A DNA stretch of 64,000 nucleotides, from contig NZ_KE383904.1 of assembly GCF_000422685.1 (NCBI RefSeq), forward strand, positions 134,257 to 198,256, written 5' to 3'. The notes under the pieces are model-generated. The model was not told where the DNA came from, made no database searches, and saw only the letters and a list, made by a program, of their open reading frames with translations. Made by a program: the position numbers and the translations under genes. The stretch comes from Flavobacterium gelidilacus DSM 15343. Its GTDB lineage: Bacteria; Bacteroidota; Bacteroidia; Flavobacteriales; Flavobacteriaceae. This document shows, piece after piece, positions 26,911 to 36,246 of this stretch; the first letter of the stretch is position 1; each line of letters starts with the position of its first letter.

Positions 26911-27899
26911 AATTTACATTAATCATTTGTACTTATAAACGTGCACAACCTTTGTTGAAATTATTATTTTCAGTAAAGGCACAAACCTTATATCCCGATG
27001 AAATTTTAATTATTGACGGTTCTTTAGATAAGGATACAAAAGAAATTTTGGATCAAAATACTTTTTCTAATTTGTCTTATTATCAAGTAAGTCCAGAAGA
27101 AAGAGGATTAACTAAACAGCGTAATTTTGGTATAGCTAGAGTTAATGTTACTAGTGAAGTGGTTAGTTTTCTAGATGATGATACGATTTTAACACCTAAT
27201 TACTTTGAAGAACTACTTAAAGCTTATGTAGCTTATCCAAGTGCTTTAGGTATTGGTGGATATATAAATAATGAGACCCCTTGGATAAAAGTTGATGCAA
27301 ATTATACTTCTAAAATAAATGAATTTGTTTATGATGGTTGGAAGCGAAAAGATGGAACTCGTTTCGTTTGGAGAAAACGATTAGGTTTGGATAGTAATCG
27401 GCCACCTGGTTGCTTGCCTGATTTTTCACATGGAAGAAGTATAGGTTTTTTGCCTCCTTCGGGAAAAATATATAAAGTAGAGCAATTGATGGGAGGTGTA
27501 TCTTCATTTAGAACATCAGTATTTAAAAATTTCCAATTTTCAACTTATTTTCAAGGATATGGTCTATATGAGGATGCTGATTTTACTTTACGACTTTCTA
27601 AAAAAGGAGATTTGTATGTAAACACGGCTGCTCAGTTGGGTCATTTTCATGATGCTTCGGGCAGACCTAATAAATATGATTATGGAAAAATGATTGTAAG
27701 AAATGGGTTTTATGTTTGGCGTGTCAAATACCCTGAGCCTTCAATAAAAGCCCAAATAAAGTGGCACTGTATTACTTTGTTTTTGACAGTTATACGCACC
27801 AGTAATATATTCACTACGAATAAAAGAAAAGAAGCACTTAGTGAGTCAGTAGGTAGAGCTGTAGGATGGTTTTCTTTGTTCATTAATAAACCTCAATAA
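26907..27899 (+). CDS. glycosyltransferase family 2
   Basis: A 330-residue GT-A enzyme starting MKFTLIICTYKRAQPLLKLL. DEILIIDGSLD, LTKQRNFGIARV and the metal motif SFLDDDTIL near residue 92 are present, and YEDADFTLRLSKKG near 222 is the acceptor-side acidic motif. It resembles the C-terminal half of the preceding gene product and the two may be related by old duplication. It overlaps the gene before it by 4 bases and the gene after it by 1, consistent with one transcript and coupled translation. Confidence 0.9.
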   Translation: MKFTLIICTYKRAQPLLKLLFSVKAQTLYPDEILIIDGSLDKDTKEILDQNTFSNLSYYQVSPEERGLTKQRNFGIARVNVTSEVVSFLDDDTILTPNYFEELLKAYVAYPSALGIGGYINNETPWIKVDANYTSKINEFVYDGWKRKDGTRFVWRKRLGLDSNRPPGCLPDFSHGRSIGFLPPSGKIYKVEQLMGGVSSFRTSVFKNFQFSTYFQGYGLYEDADFTLRLSKKGDLYVNTAAQLGHFHDASGRPNKYDYGKMIVRNGFYVWRVKYPEPSIKAQIKWHCITLFLTVIRTSNIFTTNKRKEALSESVGRAVGWFSLFINKPQ

Positions 27900-28915
27900 T
27901 GCTATATTTACTACAGAAGAAAATAAGAAGAAAATATAAAGAGTTTAAAGAAAACTATAAGCAAGTGCGTTTCTATAATGGCAATGAGCAAGTGCTGTTC
28001 TTGCACTTAAAAAGAAGCACAAAAGTAAGAACATATTTGAATTTGATTTTTAGATTAAAACAGCATTATTCTAACCCTATTGTAATTGAGTTTTCTTTAT
28101 TTCGCTATTTTGTGTTGGCTAAATGGTTTAGAGAATTAGACTTTATTTATTTTTCAAAACCTTTTCGAAAACCTAAAATATTTAGACTCTTTGGACATGA
28201 TAAAAAAGCAGATTTTTTAATTACATTTGCTTATAAGGAAGTCTACCAATCTAGTGCTTTTGTTGAAGAGGCTATTCCTTATATTATGCATCCTAGAAAT
28301 TACATGATTGCTGAACCTTTACTTTTAGAAAAAAAAATAGGTGTTTTAATGAGTGGTAATTTTGAGGCAAAAATATATGATTCAGATTTAATTACTAAAA
28401 ATTTTCAACTGTTGAATCGTTGGCAAATATATAATCAAGTTATAAAACATCCATCAATGTTGTCACTTACTGGTATTGTCTTGAAAGAGCGATTATTTAC
28501 TGATGATTATTTGCATAAAGTTGTAGTAATGAAATGGCAAGAAGGAGCTATTCCAACAGAAGAATGGCGTAATTATTTATCTTCCTCTAGGTTTTTATTT
28601 TGTTCCCCAGGAATGACCATGCCTATGTGTCATAATGTTTTAGAAGCTATGTCTGTGGGTGTTGTGCCAATTATAAATTATGAAAGTTGGTTAAATCCAA
28701 GTTTAGAAGATCGAGAGAATTGCTTGGTGTATAAGTCAATGGAAGATGTAACTACTGTTCTAGATTTTGCCCTAAAAATATCTGCTGATGATTATCAAAT
28801 TTTACGTCAAAATGTAACACTCTATCATGAGAGTTATTATAAAAGTTATGATTTTGAAAAAAATCGATATAAAAGTTTAATTTTACTAAATGAAGCTATT
28901 AATGATCTTGTTTAG
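27899..28915 (+). CDS. putative GT-B glycosyltransferase
   Basis: A 338-residue protein with no membrane segment. I do not recognise a named family with certainty. The C-terminal half has a transferase-like donor site: SRFLFCSPGMTMPMCHNVLE followed by AMSVGVVPIINYESW, close in spacing to the glutamate-containing motif of GT-B enzymes and to exostosin-like proteins. The N-terminal 100 residues are basic (KKIRRKYKEFKENYKQV), which could hold it at the membrane surface. Gene order in a run of transferases supports the call, but the reaction is unknown. Confidence 0.65.
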   Translation: MLYLLQKKIRRKYKEFKENYKQVRFYNGNEQVLFLHLKRSTKVRTYLNLIFRLKQHYSNPIVIEFSLFRYFVLAKWFRELDFIYFSKPFRKPKIFRLFGHDKKADFLITFAYKEVYQSSAFVEEAIPYIMHPRNYMIAEPLLLEKKIGVLMSGNFEAKIYDSDLITKNFQLLNRWQIYNQVIKHPSMLSLTGIVLKERLFTDDYLHKVVVMKWQEGAIPTEEWRNYLSSSRFLFCSPGMTMPMCHNVLEAMSVGVVPIINYESWLNPSLEDRENCLVYKSMEDVTTVLDFALKISADDYQILRQNVTLYHESYYKSYDFEKNRYKSLILLNEAINDLV

Positions 28916-28943
28916 TATCAAAAAGTAGGCCTCGGCCTCCATA

Positions 28944-30071
28944 ATGAAATTTGCTGTAATAACACACGTTCCACATATAAAAAAAGGAAATCAATACTTT
29001 GGTTATGCTCCATATGTTCGGGAACTGAATATATGGGCAAAGTATGTTGATCAATTACTTGTAGTAGCCCCACTTGTTAAAAATGATATTAATCCGATTC
29101 ATGCATCTTATCTACATGAAAATATTGAATTTAAGCAAGTTCCACAGTTTAGTGTAACCTCGTTTAAGCATATTTTAGGCACTCTTATTAATTTGCCGTT
29201 TATTATTTTTGCTACTTATAGTGTAATGTCTAAAGCAGATCATATACATTTGCGATGTCCAGGAAATATGGGATTGATAGGTGCGATAGTTCAAATATTA
29301 TTTCCTTCAAAGTATAAAACAGCAAAATATGCTGGAAATTGGGATCCTAAATCGAAACAGCCTTTAACCTATAAACTGCAGCGTTGGATCTTGTCAAATG
29401 AGTTATTAACTAGAAATATGCAAGTTTTGGTTTATGGTGAATGGCCTATGCAAACTAAAAATATAAAATCTTTTTTTACAGCTACTTATAGTGAGCTTGA
29501 TCTTTTGAATTCAGGATATAAGATTCAGGATTCTGTTTTTAAAGTGCCTTATACGTTTTTATTTGTGGGTACTTTGTCAAAAGGCAAGCAGCCATTATAT
29601 GCTATTCAGTTAGTTGAACAATTGCATTTAAATGGTATAAAGGTAAAATTGGATTTTTATGGAGATGGAGATTTACGCAAAGAATTAGAGCAATATATTA
29701 TCGTTCATAATTTAGAAAATATAGTTGAATTAAAAGGCAATCAATCTATGGATATTGTTCTAAAAGCATATCAAAACCATCATTTTCTTATTTTGCCATC
29801 AAAAAGTGAAGGTTGGCCAAAAGTGGTTGCCGAAGCCATGTTTTGGGGTTGTATTCCAATAGTGACTTCTGTTTCGTGTGTTCCTTATATGCTAGGTGAA
29901 GGAAAAAGGGGAGTACTATTAACTGAAAATAAAGAACGAGATGTAAAAGCAATTGAAAGTTTACTTGATGTTGATTTAGCTTTAACTAAAATGAGTAGAT
30001 TGGCTCAGAAATGGTCTAGACAATTTACTACAGATAAATTTGAAGCAGAAATTAAGAAGTTGCTAAAATAG
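28944..30071 (+). CDS. glycosyltransferase family 4
   Basis: A 375-residue GT-B enzyme. The N-terminal domain includes HIRCPGN-like HLRCPGNMGLIGAI. The donor domain shows FVGTLSKGKQPLYAIQLVEQ, LDFYGDGDLRKELEQYI and the EX7E-type region SKSEGWPKVVAEAMFWGCIP. It should transfer a sugar to the lipid-linked intermediate. It is preceded by a 28-base gap holding a small GC-rich palindrome and is directly followed by another family 4 gene whose start is unusual; its TAG stop forms part of an ATAG sequence there. Confidence 0.9.
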   Translation: MKFAVITHVPHIKKGNQYFGYAPYVRELNIWAKYVDQLLVVAPLVKNDINPIHASYLHENIEFKQVPQFSVTSFKHILGTLINLPFIIFATYSVMSKADHIHLRCPGNMGLIGAIVQILFPSKYKTAKYAGNWDPKSKQPLTYKLQRWILSNELLTRNMQVLVYGEWPMQTKNIKSFFTATYSELDLLNSGYKIQDSVFKVPYTFLFVGTLSKGKQPLYAIQLVEQLHLNGIKVKLDFYGDGDLRKELEQYIIVHNLENIVELKGNQSMDIVLKAYQNHHFLILPSKSEGWPKVVAEAMFWGCIPIVTSVSCVPYMLGEGKRGVLLTENKERDVKAIESLLDVDLALTKMSRLAQKWSRQFTTDKFEAEIKKLLK

Positions 30072-31177
30072 AAAAACAAAAAAAAATCGAAACAACAATA
30101 GAAAATATAAGAACAATTCAGTTAATTGATAGTCTTGAAGCTGGTGGTGCAGAACGAATGGTTGTTACCATTGCTAATGCATTAGCCGCAAAAGGTTTAA
30201 GTTCAAGTGTTGTAACCACTAGAGCGGAAGGCGCATTAGTGAATCAATTAGCAACAGAAGTCACTTATTTTTATTTACATAAAAAGAGGACTTTTGATTT
30301 GTTGGCGCTAAAAAAATGTTTAAATTTTATTAAAAAGAATAATGTAAAGCAAGTACATGCCCACAGTAGTTCTTGGTTTTTTGGTGTTTTAATAAAAATT
30401 GGACAACCTAATATTAAATTAGTTTGGCATGATCATCATGGAAATCGAATAAATAGTGCTAAAACTAATTGGAAGCTTAAAATAGCTTCTTTGTTTTTTA
30501 GTTCCGTAATAACGGTTAATCAAGAGCTTGAAAATTGGGCTAAAAAAAATCTTTGGTGCAAAAATGTTTATTATTTGCAAAATTTTATAGCGTACGTTCC
30601 CACTGAAAAGCTAAATAAAACTGTTTTAAAAGGAATAGAAGGAAAAAGAATGGTTTGTTTAGCTAATTTGCGTAACCCAAAAAATCATACTTTTTTAATT
30701 GAGATGTTTGTGAGAAGTAATGCAATACAAGAAGGATGGACTTTGCACCTTATTGGTAATATGAATGATAAGGAGTATCTGATGCGGATACAATCTAAAA
30801 TTGATTATTTAAGCGTACTAGATTCGATTTTTATTTATGGAGCAAAAAATGATATTGATTCTATTCTGCATCAATGTGAAATAGGTGTATTGCTTTCGAC
30901 TTCAGAAGGTTTTCCTGTAACTTTATTGGAATATGGTAAAGCAGGCCTAGCAGTTATTTCTTCTGATGTTGGGTATTGTAATGTGTTGATAAAAGATAAT
31001 ATAACTGGATTTTTGGTTTCTGTTAATGACGAAAAGCAGACTTTGAATGCTTTTGACTTATTAATAAAAGATATAGCCTTAAGAAAAAGATTGGGAAAAA
31101 ATTTATGTAATTTTGTTTCATCAGAATACAATTCTGAAAAAGCTATCGTCCAATTGATGAAAATATATACCCAATAG
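30068..31177 (+). CDS. glycosyltransferase family 4 with an apparently non-canonical start
   Basis: A GT-B enzyme of up to 369 residues. The first ATG, at 30158, would leave out IRTIQLIDSLEAGGAER, which is the standard glycine-rich N-terminus of this family and is encoded in frame just upstream. Between the in-frame stop at 30053 and 30158 there is no ATG, GTG or TTG; ATA at 30068 (inside ATAG with the previous stop), ATC at 30086, ATA at 30098 or 30107 and ATT at 30116 are the options. I give 30068 as the best guess. The donor site TSEGFPVTLLEYGKAGLAVI and ANLRNPKNHTFLIEMF are intact. It ends overlapping a GTG start. Confidence 0.8.
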   Translation: MEKQKKIETTIENIRTIQLIDSLEAGGAERMVVTIANALAAKGLSSSVVTTRAEGALVNQLATEVTYFYLHKKRTFDLLALKKCLNFIKKNNVKQVHAHSSSWFFGVLIKIGQPNIKLVWHDHHGNRINSAKTNWKLKIASLFFSSVITVNQELENWAKKNLWCKNVYYLQNFIAYVPTEKLNKTVLKGIEGKRMVCLANLRNPKNHTFLIEMFVRSNAIQEGWTLHLIGNMNDKEYLMRIQSKIDYLSVLDSIFIYGAKNDIDSILHQCEIGVLLSTSEGFPVTLLEYGKAGLAVISSDVGYCNVLIKDNITGFLVSVNDEKQTLNAFDLLIKDIALRKRLGKNLCNFVSSEYNSEKAIVQLMKIYTQ

Positions 31178-32526
31178 TGAATAGAAAAATAACATACAAT
31201 ACCTTAATCTTAGCTCATATTGGGTTAGGAATTGTATTATATGCACTTGGTTTTTTGTCAAAACTTTTTGGAATTCTTATACCTATCGTTGGGTTAGTAT
31301 ATATTATGCGTACCCAAAATAAGAATAATCAAGTTTTAGTAGCTTGTTCCTACATTGTAGGGTCTGAGGTTTTAATGCGAATGACGAATGGTAATATTTC
31401 TCACGATTTAGCTAAATATATTGTAATAATTTATTGTTTAATGGGGGCTTTTTATTCAAGTGTTTCCAAAAAAAACGCTATTTATTTGTTGTTTTTATTG
31501 GTGTTGATGCCTGGGGTTTATATTGGTACAACCGTATTGAATTTTGATACCAATATGAGGAAGGCAATAATATTTAATATTTTAGGAGAAATTACATTAT
31601 TTATTTCTGTTTTTTACTGCTATGATCGTCAAATAAAATTTAAAGATTTTGAATATATTTTAAAATCTTTTGCTCTTCCCATTATTTCAATATTGACCTA
31701 TTTATTTCTACATACACCTTCAGTTAGAGATGTAGTTACAGGAACTTCATCAAATTTTCAAACTTCGGGAGGATTTGGACCAAATCAAGTATCAACTATT
31801 TTAGGTTTAGGAATGTTTATTTTTTTTGCTTTATTCCTCTTTTTTTCAAAAACAAAAAAGCAACAATTATTACACTTGGGTTTGCTTTTAATTGTGTCTT
31901 ATAGAGGTATAGTTACTTTTTCTCGAGGAGGAGTAATTACAGGTCTAATAATGATTTTAGTTTTATTTGTCTTAACTTATAGGTATTCTAATAATAAAGC
32001 CAAAAGCAAAATAGTCTTACTAATCATAGGAGCTCTCCTTTTAGGCTCCTTAACATGGAGCTATAGTGTTATCCAAACAGGAGGTTTGATTGAGAATCGG
32101 TATGCAAATCAGGATGCAAGAGGTCGAGAAAAAGAAGATCGGTTAGGTGGTAGAGAGCAAATTGCTATGACCGAATTGCAAATGTTTTGGGATAACCCAT
32201 TATTAGGAATTGGAGTAGGTAAAAATAAAGAATTTAGAGAAGAAGAAACGGGTATTGTCGCTGCCTCTCACAATGAGGTTACTAGGCTTTTGGCAGAACA
32301 TGGCTCGCTTGGTATTTTGGCTTTGTTGATATTGGTATTTGTTCCGTTACTTTCAGCTTTTGAAAATAAACAAAATCTTTTTTTACTGCCTTTTTATTTG
32401 TTTTGGGCTTTAACTATTAATCATGCGGCTATGCGATTAGCGGCCCCAGCATTTATTTATGCTTTAACTTTACTAAAAGTCAATTTTGATGAAGAACCTT
32501 CTGTACATAGGGAACAAATTATATAA
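31177..32526 (+). CDS. O-antigen polymerase/ligase family membrane protein (Wzy/WaaL-like)
   Basis: A 449-residue protein with about eleven or twelve transmembrane segments. The Wzy_C/O-antigen-ligase region includes VTFSRGGVITGLIMIL and a long periplasmic loop with DRLGGREQIAMTE, WDNPLLGIGVGKN and SHNEVTRLLAEHGSLGIL, where the His-Asn and Glu-His pairs are hallmarks of the family. It would either polymerise repeat units or join the finished glycan to an acceptor in the periplasm. The start is GTG at 31177 overlapping the preceding TAG. Its end overlaps the next transferase by 38 bases. Confidence 0.88.
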   Translation: MNRKITYNTLILAHIGLGIVLYALGFLSKLFGILIPIVGLVYIMRTQNKNNQVLVACSYIVGSEVLMRMTNGNISHDLAKYIVIIYCLMGAFYSSVSKKNAIYLLFLLVLMPGVYIGTTVLNFDTNMRKAIIFNILGEITLFISVFYCYDRQIKFKDFEYILKSFALPIISILTYLFLHTPSVRDVVTGTSSNFQTSGGFGPNQVSTILGLGMFIFFALFLFFSKTKKQQLLHLGLLLIVSYRGIVTFSRGGVITGLIMILVLFVLTYRYSNNKAKSKIVLLIIGALLLGSLTWSYSVIQTGGLIENRYANQDARGREKEDRLGGREQIAMTELQMFWDNPLLGIGVGKNKEFREEETGIVAASHNEVTRLLAEHGSLGILALLILVFVPLLSAFENKQNLFLLPFYLFWALTINHAAMRLAAPAFIYALTLLKVNFDEEPSVHREQII

Positions 32527-33499
32527 GCACGGTTTTAATAAAACTTCTATTGAGACATTAGGAGTCTTTTTAGCTCATGAAGACTATAACGTAAGATATA
32601 CATCTGATAAAAAAAATCAAATTCTTCGTTTTTTAGACATGATTTTAAGTACTTTTTTATATGCTAAAAAAGTTGATTATGTTTTAATTGATACGTATAG
32701 TACTACTAGCTTTTGGTATGCGTTATTTTGTAGTCAAATTGCTAGAGTTTTAAACGTAAATTATATTCCTATTCTAAGAGGTGGAGATCTGACGAATCGG
32801 TTAAAAAAAAGCCCTAAATTATGTGGAATTATTTTCAAAAATGCCTATGTGAATGTAGCCCCATCTTCATATTTATTAGATAAATTTAAATCAGAAGGAT
32901 TTGATAATATAATTTTTATACCTAATTCTATTGATCTAAATGCTTACGTCTTTAAGACTAGAGCTATAATTCAGCCGAAGTTATTATGGGTTAGAGCTTT
33001 TGCTGCTATATATAACCCGAAAATGGCTGTTGAAGTTTTAAAACTTTTAAAAGAAAAATATCCAGAAGCAACACTAAAAATGGTTGGACCTGACAAAGAC
33101 GGAAGTTTAAGAACTACTAAAAAATTTGCAGAAAGTCTAAATTTAGAAGTCAATTTTACCGGAAAACTCTCTAAAGAGCAATGGACAAATTTAGCGAGTG
33201 AATATGATGTATTTATTAATACAACGCATTTTGACAATACTCCAATCAGTGTTTTGGAAGCTATGGCTTTAGGTTTGCCAGTTGTTACTACAAACGTTGG
33301 TGGAATTCCATATATGCTAACAAATCATAAAAATGCTTTGTTAATTAATGACAATCAACCTTTAGAAATGACTAATGCTATTGAAGACTTATTGAATAAT
33401 CCTCAAAAAGTAAAATACATTACTTCAAACGCTAAACTGCTTTTGGAAACTATGGACTGGCAAGTGGTGAAATTAAAATGGAATGAATTGTTAGTTTGA
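32489..33499 (+). CDS. glycosyltransferase family 4
   Basis: A 336-residue GT-B enzyme from ATG 32489 (MKNLLYIGNKLYKHGFN); an in-frame TTG at 32486 is unnecessary. YIPILRGGDLTNRL lies in the acceptor domain, and the donor domain shows LLWVRAFAAIYNPKMAVEVL, LKMVGPDKDGS and the conserved TTHFDNTPISVLEAMALGLPV followed by TTNVGGIPYML. The start lies inside the polymerase/ligase gene, so the two are translationally linked. It is the last family 4 transferase before the initiating enzyme. Confidence 0.9.
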   Translation: MKNLLYIGNKLYKHGFNKTSIETLGVFLAHEDYNVRYTSDKKNQILRFLDMILSTFLYAKKVDYVLIDTYSTTSFWYALFCSQIARVLNVNYIPILRGGDLTNRLKKSPKLCGIIFKNAYVNVAPSSYLLDKFKSEGFDNIIFIPNSIDLNAYVFKTRAIIQPKLLWVRAFAAIYNPKMAVEVLKLLKEKYPEATLKMVGPDKDGSLRTTKKFAESLNLEVNFTGKLSKEQWTNLASEYDVFINTTHFDNTPISVLEAMALGLPVVTTNVGGIPYMLTNHKNALLINDNQPLEMTNAIEDLLNNPQKVKYITSNAKLLLETMDWQVVKLKWNELLV

Positions 33500-33577
33500 T
33501 AAATTCCTTCAAAAAAAGCAGTTTTGTATAGATTAAGTGTAAATTTATTGGTTAATTTGCACAAATAATAGCTATAA

Positions 33578-34963
33578 ATGAAAATCAAAAAGAAAATACA
33601 TTTTGAAATTTCGGAAAGAAAAATTCTACTTCGAATAATCGATGTTCTTTTTGTGCTTATTTCATTATACATTTTAGGAGAAGTTTTTAATTTTTCATAC
33701 TTTCATCTTGATTTTTCTAATTTTTATTGGACTATCGTTTTAGCCTTGTATTTGAATTTTTTCGGAACTATTTTTGAATTATATAATCTTCAAGTCGCTA
33801 GCAATCAGTATCAAATGGTTAGAAGTATTATTTTGACTACTTCTTCAACGGTTTTGTTTTATTTGTTAACCCCAATTTTTACACCAACATTACCCGAAAA
33901 TAGAACACAAATTATTTATTTTTATTTCGCAATTTTAGTTGCGCTACTAATTTGGAGATTTTTATATTTAAAATTATTTGCTTCTAACAGATTTATTAAG
34001 CGTGTTTTATTTGTTTGTGATAGTAAGTCTTTAAATAGAATGGCTGATGATTTAACAAAGGTAAATCCTCATTATCAGGTAATTGGTTTTGTAGCTTCAC
34101 ATCTAGAGCATGAAAACAAATCATCTTATTATAAAATACCGTTTGAGGAATTTGAGGAATTTATATATCAAAATAGATTGACTGAAATCGTAATTGCTTT
34201 TAAAAAGAAAGATGAAATATCTGTTGGGTTATATGAAAAACTCTTAAATTTATTAGAAGAGGGTGTTATTATAAGAGAATATGATCAAGTATATGAAGCC
34301 AGTACAAACAGACTACCAGTAGCTTATTTGTCCAAAGATTTTTATAAATACTTCCCTTTTAGCAGAAGCAATCAAAATAAGTTTTACTTAACTTTTACGC
34401 GAGTTTTTGATGTGATTTTTTCTCTGCTAGGAATTTCAATTGGATTGCTAATTTTACCTTTAATCTTAATTTTTAATTTAATTTGGAATAGAGGTTCACT
34501 TTTTTACACACAAGATCGTGTCGGTAAAAACAATAAGCCTTTTACGATTTATAAATTAAGAACTATGGTAAAAGATGCTGAAAAAGATGGAGCTGTTTTT
34601 GCCACAACAAACGATACAAGAATTACTCCTTTGGGTAAGTTTTTGCGCAAAAGCAGGTTAGATGAAGTACCTCAATTCATCAATGTTTTAAAAGGAGAAA
34701 TGTCCATTATTGGACCAAGACCAGAACGACCAATATTCGTTAATCAAATAGCTGAAAAACTGCCTTTTTATCAAACACGTCACGTAATTAAACCAGGATT
34801 AACAGGTTGGGCACAAGTGAATCATTCGTATACCGATACAATTGATGATGCTTTGATTAAACTACAATATGATTTATTTTATATCAAGCATCGAAGTATT
34901 TTTTTAGATATAAATATTTTAATAAAAACTATAGGAACTGTTTTGTTTTATAAAGGACAGTAA
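33578..34963 (+). CDS. initiating undecaprenyl-phosphate sugar-1-phosphate transferase (WcaJ-type)
   Basis: A 461-residue membrane enzyme. Residues about 15-130 hold four transmembrane segments and a CoA-binding-like fold lies near 140-240. The catalytic bacterial sugar transferase domain begins about 270 with RVFDVIFSLLGI and a membrane hairpin. It contains YTQDRVGKNNKPFTIYKLRT, LRKSRLDEVPQFINVL, GEMSIIGPRPERP and KPGLTGWAQVN, all hallmarks of the family. It should put the first sugar phosphate on undecaprenyl phosphate, starting the repeat unit. It is the only such enzyme in the window and closes the polysaccharide locus. Confidence 0.95.
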   Translation: MKIKKKIHFEISERKILLRIIDVLFVLISLYILGEVFNFSYFHLDFSNFYWTIVLALYLNFFGTIFELYNLQVASNQYQMVRSIILTTSSTVLFYLLTPIFTPTLPENRTQIIYFYFAILVALLIWRFLYLKLFASNRFIKRVLFVCDSKSLNRMADDLTKVNPHYQVIGFVASHLEHENKSSYYKIPFEEFEEFIYQNRLTEIVIAFKKKDEISVGLYEKLLNLLEEGVIIREYDQVYEASTNRLPVAYLSKDFYKYFPFSRSNQNKFYLTFTRVFDVIFSLLGISIGLLILPLILIFNLIWNRGSLFYTQDRVGKNNKPFTIYKLRTMVKDAEKDGAVFATTNDTRITPLGKFLRKSRLDEVPQFINVLKGEMSIIGPRPERPIFVNQIAEKLPFYQTRHVIKPGLTGWAQVNHSYTDTIDDALIKLQYDLFYIKHRSIFLDINILIKTIGTVLFYKGQ

Positions 34964-35020
34964 GGTTTTTTTGAAATCCAATATAAAAAATTCAAAATTC
35001 CAATTTATAAAGATTTTTAA

Positions 35021-35080
35021 AATTTCTTCAATTTCTCACCCGAGCCTGAAAGTGCGAACTGACGAAGTAAATCTGTGTTT
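35021..35080 (-). repeat. 60-bp dispersed repeat, copy 1
   Basis: The reverse complement of this stretch matches 39017-39076 at 56 of 60 positions, including 42 identical bases in a row (35038-35079). It sits in the gap between the sugar transferase and the convergent DUF4105 gene. It has no coding potential and no transposase nearby. Confidence 0.85.
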
Positions 35081-35089
35081 CAAAATTTT

Positions 35090-36193
35090 TTAATTATTAA
35101 TTTTCGTTCTAAAAAGCAAAATGAAATTGGCTATTATAATTGGTAAAACAGAAATCAAATACACTTTATTGAGTAGTAAAATTACATAAATAGCTAACAT
35201 AAAAAGAATCAACCATTTTACTCGTTTAAATTTTATTGCATTTTTTCTGTAATAAAAATAAAGTAAAACCAAATAAAACGGATTAAACAATAATACATTA
35301 TAATTCCAAAGTACTTCTTGATGGAAGGAATATAATCCAATTAAGCTAAAAAATAAACCAAGTAATCCCAATAACGTAAAGTACGCAAAAGTTAATTTTT
35401 GGTTGTTTAGTAGTACAATTATCCCAAAAACTACTATTAGTAAATAAATCGAATCGAAAAAATTAAAAGGAACTTTTTCTTTTTTTGCTTCAAAAATTGT
35501 TGAAGTTTCTTTTACTAAAGGTTTTCCGTTGTATTTAGTAGTTTTTAATTCATTCATTAAATCTAAAGGAAGAAATAATTTAGTAGCTTTTTCATCTACT
35601 TTAGTCCCGAAAATTATATTAATACCTAATTGCTGTAAAAATTGATCATTTGCATAAGGAAATAATACGCTTCTATAGGTTTGTTCTTGTGGTTTTTGAA
35701 AATCAATTACTTGACTACCTAAGACTTCATTGACTTTATCAATAACCATTGTAGTACAATTTTTATCAATAAATTTATAAGTATAAAAGCGTTCGTTTGA
35801 AGTTAAGGAGTTATTGATGTTATTGTATAAAATGCTAATTTTATCTTTAGGCAAATTAAGTTCTTGTTCGTAAATACTTCGGTTTTCATACCTATAACTG
35901 TATTCAAATTCAGCAAAAGAATTACTAGTTACAAAATATTGCAAATCACCTTTAACAAAGCGTAACATGAAATTAGGTGTTTGAAAGTCAAACGCACCAT
36001 AATTAAAAACTACATCAGTATTTGTTGCAATGTCTTTAAAACGAATTCCGGTATGACCATACAAAGCATACGAAGGAGTAGCTGTTCCAATTGTTATGAT
36101 ACTAACTTTAGCATTCTCAGAAAGTTGTAAATCTTGAGAAAATCCTTGAAAAAAAACGAATAAAAATAAAAAAAAGAGTAATTTTTTACCCAT
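35090..36193 (-). CDS. DUF4105 domain-containing secreted/membrane protein
   Basis: A 367-residue protein with a signal peptide (MGKKLLFFLFLFVFFQGFSQ) and a DUF4105 domain in the first 230 residues: TPSYALYGHTGIRF, VVFNYGAFDF and KFIDKNCTTMV with the conserved cysteine. Cysteine, histidine and asparagine in this domain suggest an NlpC/P60-like or transglutaminase-like active site, which is family-level inference. Residues 245-365 contain about four or five transmembrane helices. It is common in Flavobacteriaceae as DUF4105 protein of unknown role. It lies downstream of the PorV/PorQ-like gene on the same strand. Confidence 0.8.
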   Translation of the reverse strand: MGKKLLFFLFLFVFFQGFSQDLQLSENAKVSIITIGTATPSYALYGHTGIRFKDIATNTDVVFNYGAFDFQTPNFMLRFVKGDLQYFVTSNSFAEFEYSYRYENRSIYEQELNLPKDKISILYNNINNSLTSNERFYTYKFIDKNCTTMVIDKVNEVLGSQVIDFQKPQEQTYRSVLFPYANDQFLQQLGINIIFGTKVDEKATKLFLPLDLMNELKTTKYNGKPLVKETSTIFEAKKEKVPFNFFDSIYLLIVVFGIIVLLNNQKLTFAYFTLLGLLGLFFSLIGLYSFHQEVLWNYNVLLFNPFYLVLLYFYYRKNAIKFKRVKWLILFMLAIYVILLLNKVYLISVLPIIIANFILLFRTKINN

Positions 36194-36210
36194 AACAATT
36201 AACTATTTTA

Positions 36211-36240
36211 ACAGACAACAGACAACAGACAACAGACAAC
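36211..36240. repeat. 7-bp tandem repeat (ACAGACA) x 4
   Basis: Four perfect copies of ACAGACA plus two bases fill the gap between the DUF4105 start and the end of the PorV/PorQ-like gene. It is too short for anything coding. Confidence 0.85.
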
Positions 36241-36246
36241 CAATAA

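Noticed and set aside
30158..31177. Start of the family 4 transferase at ATG 30158
   Set aside because: It would remove the conserved glycine-rich acceptor loop encoded in frame just upstream; a non-AUG start before it is more consistent with the family.
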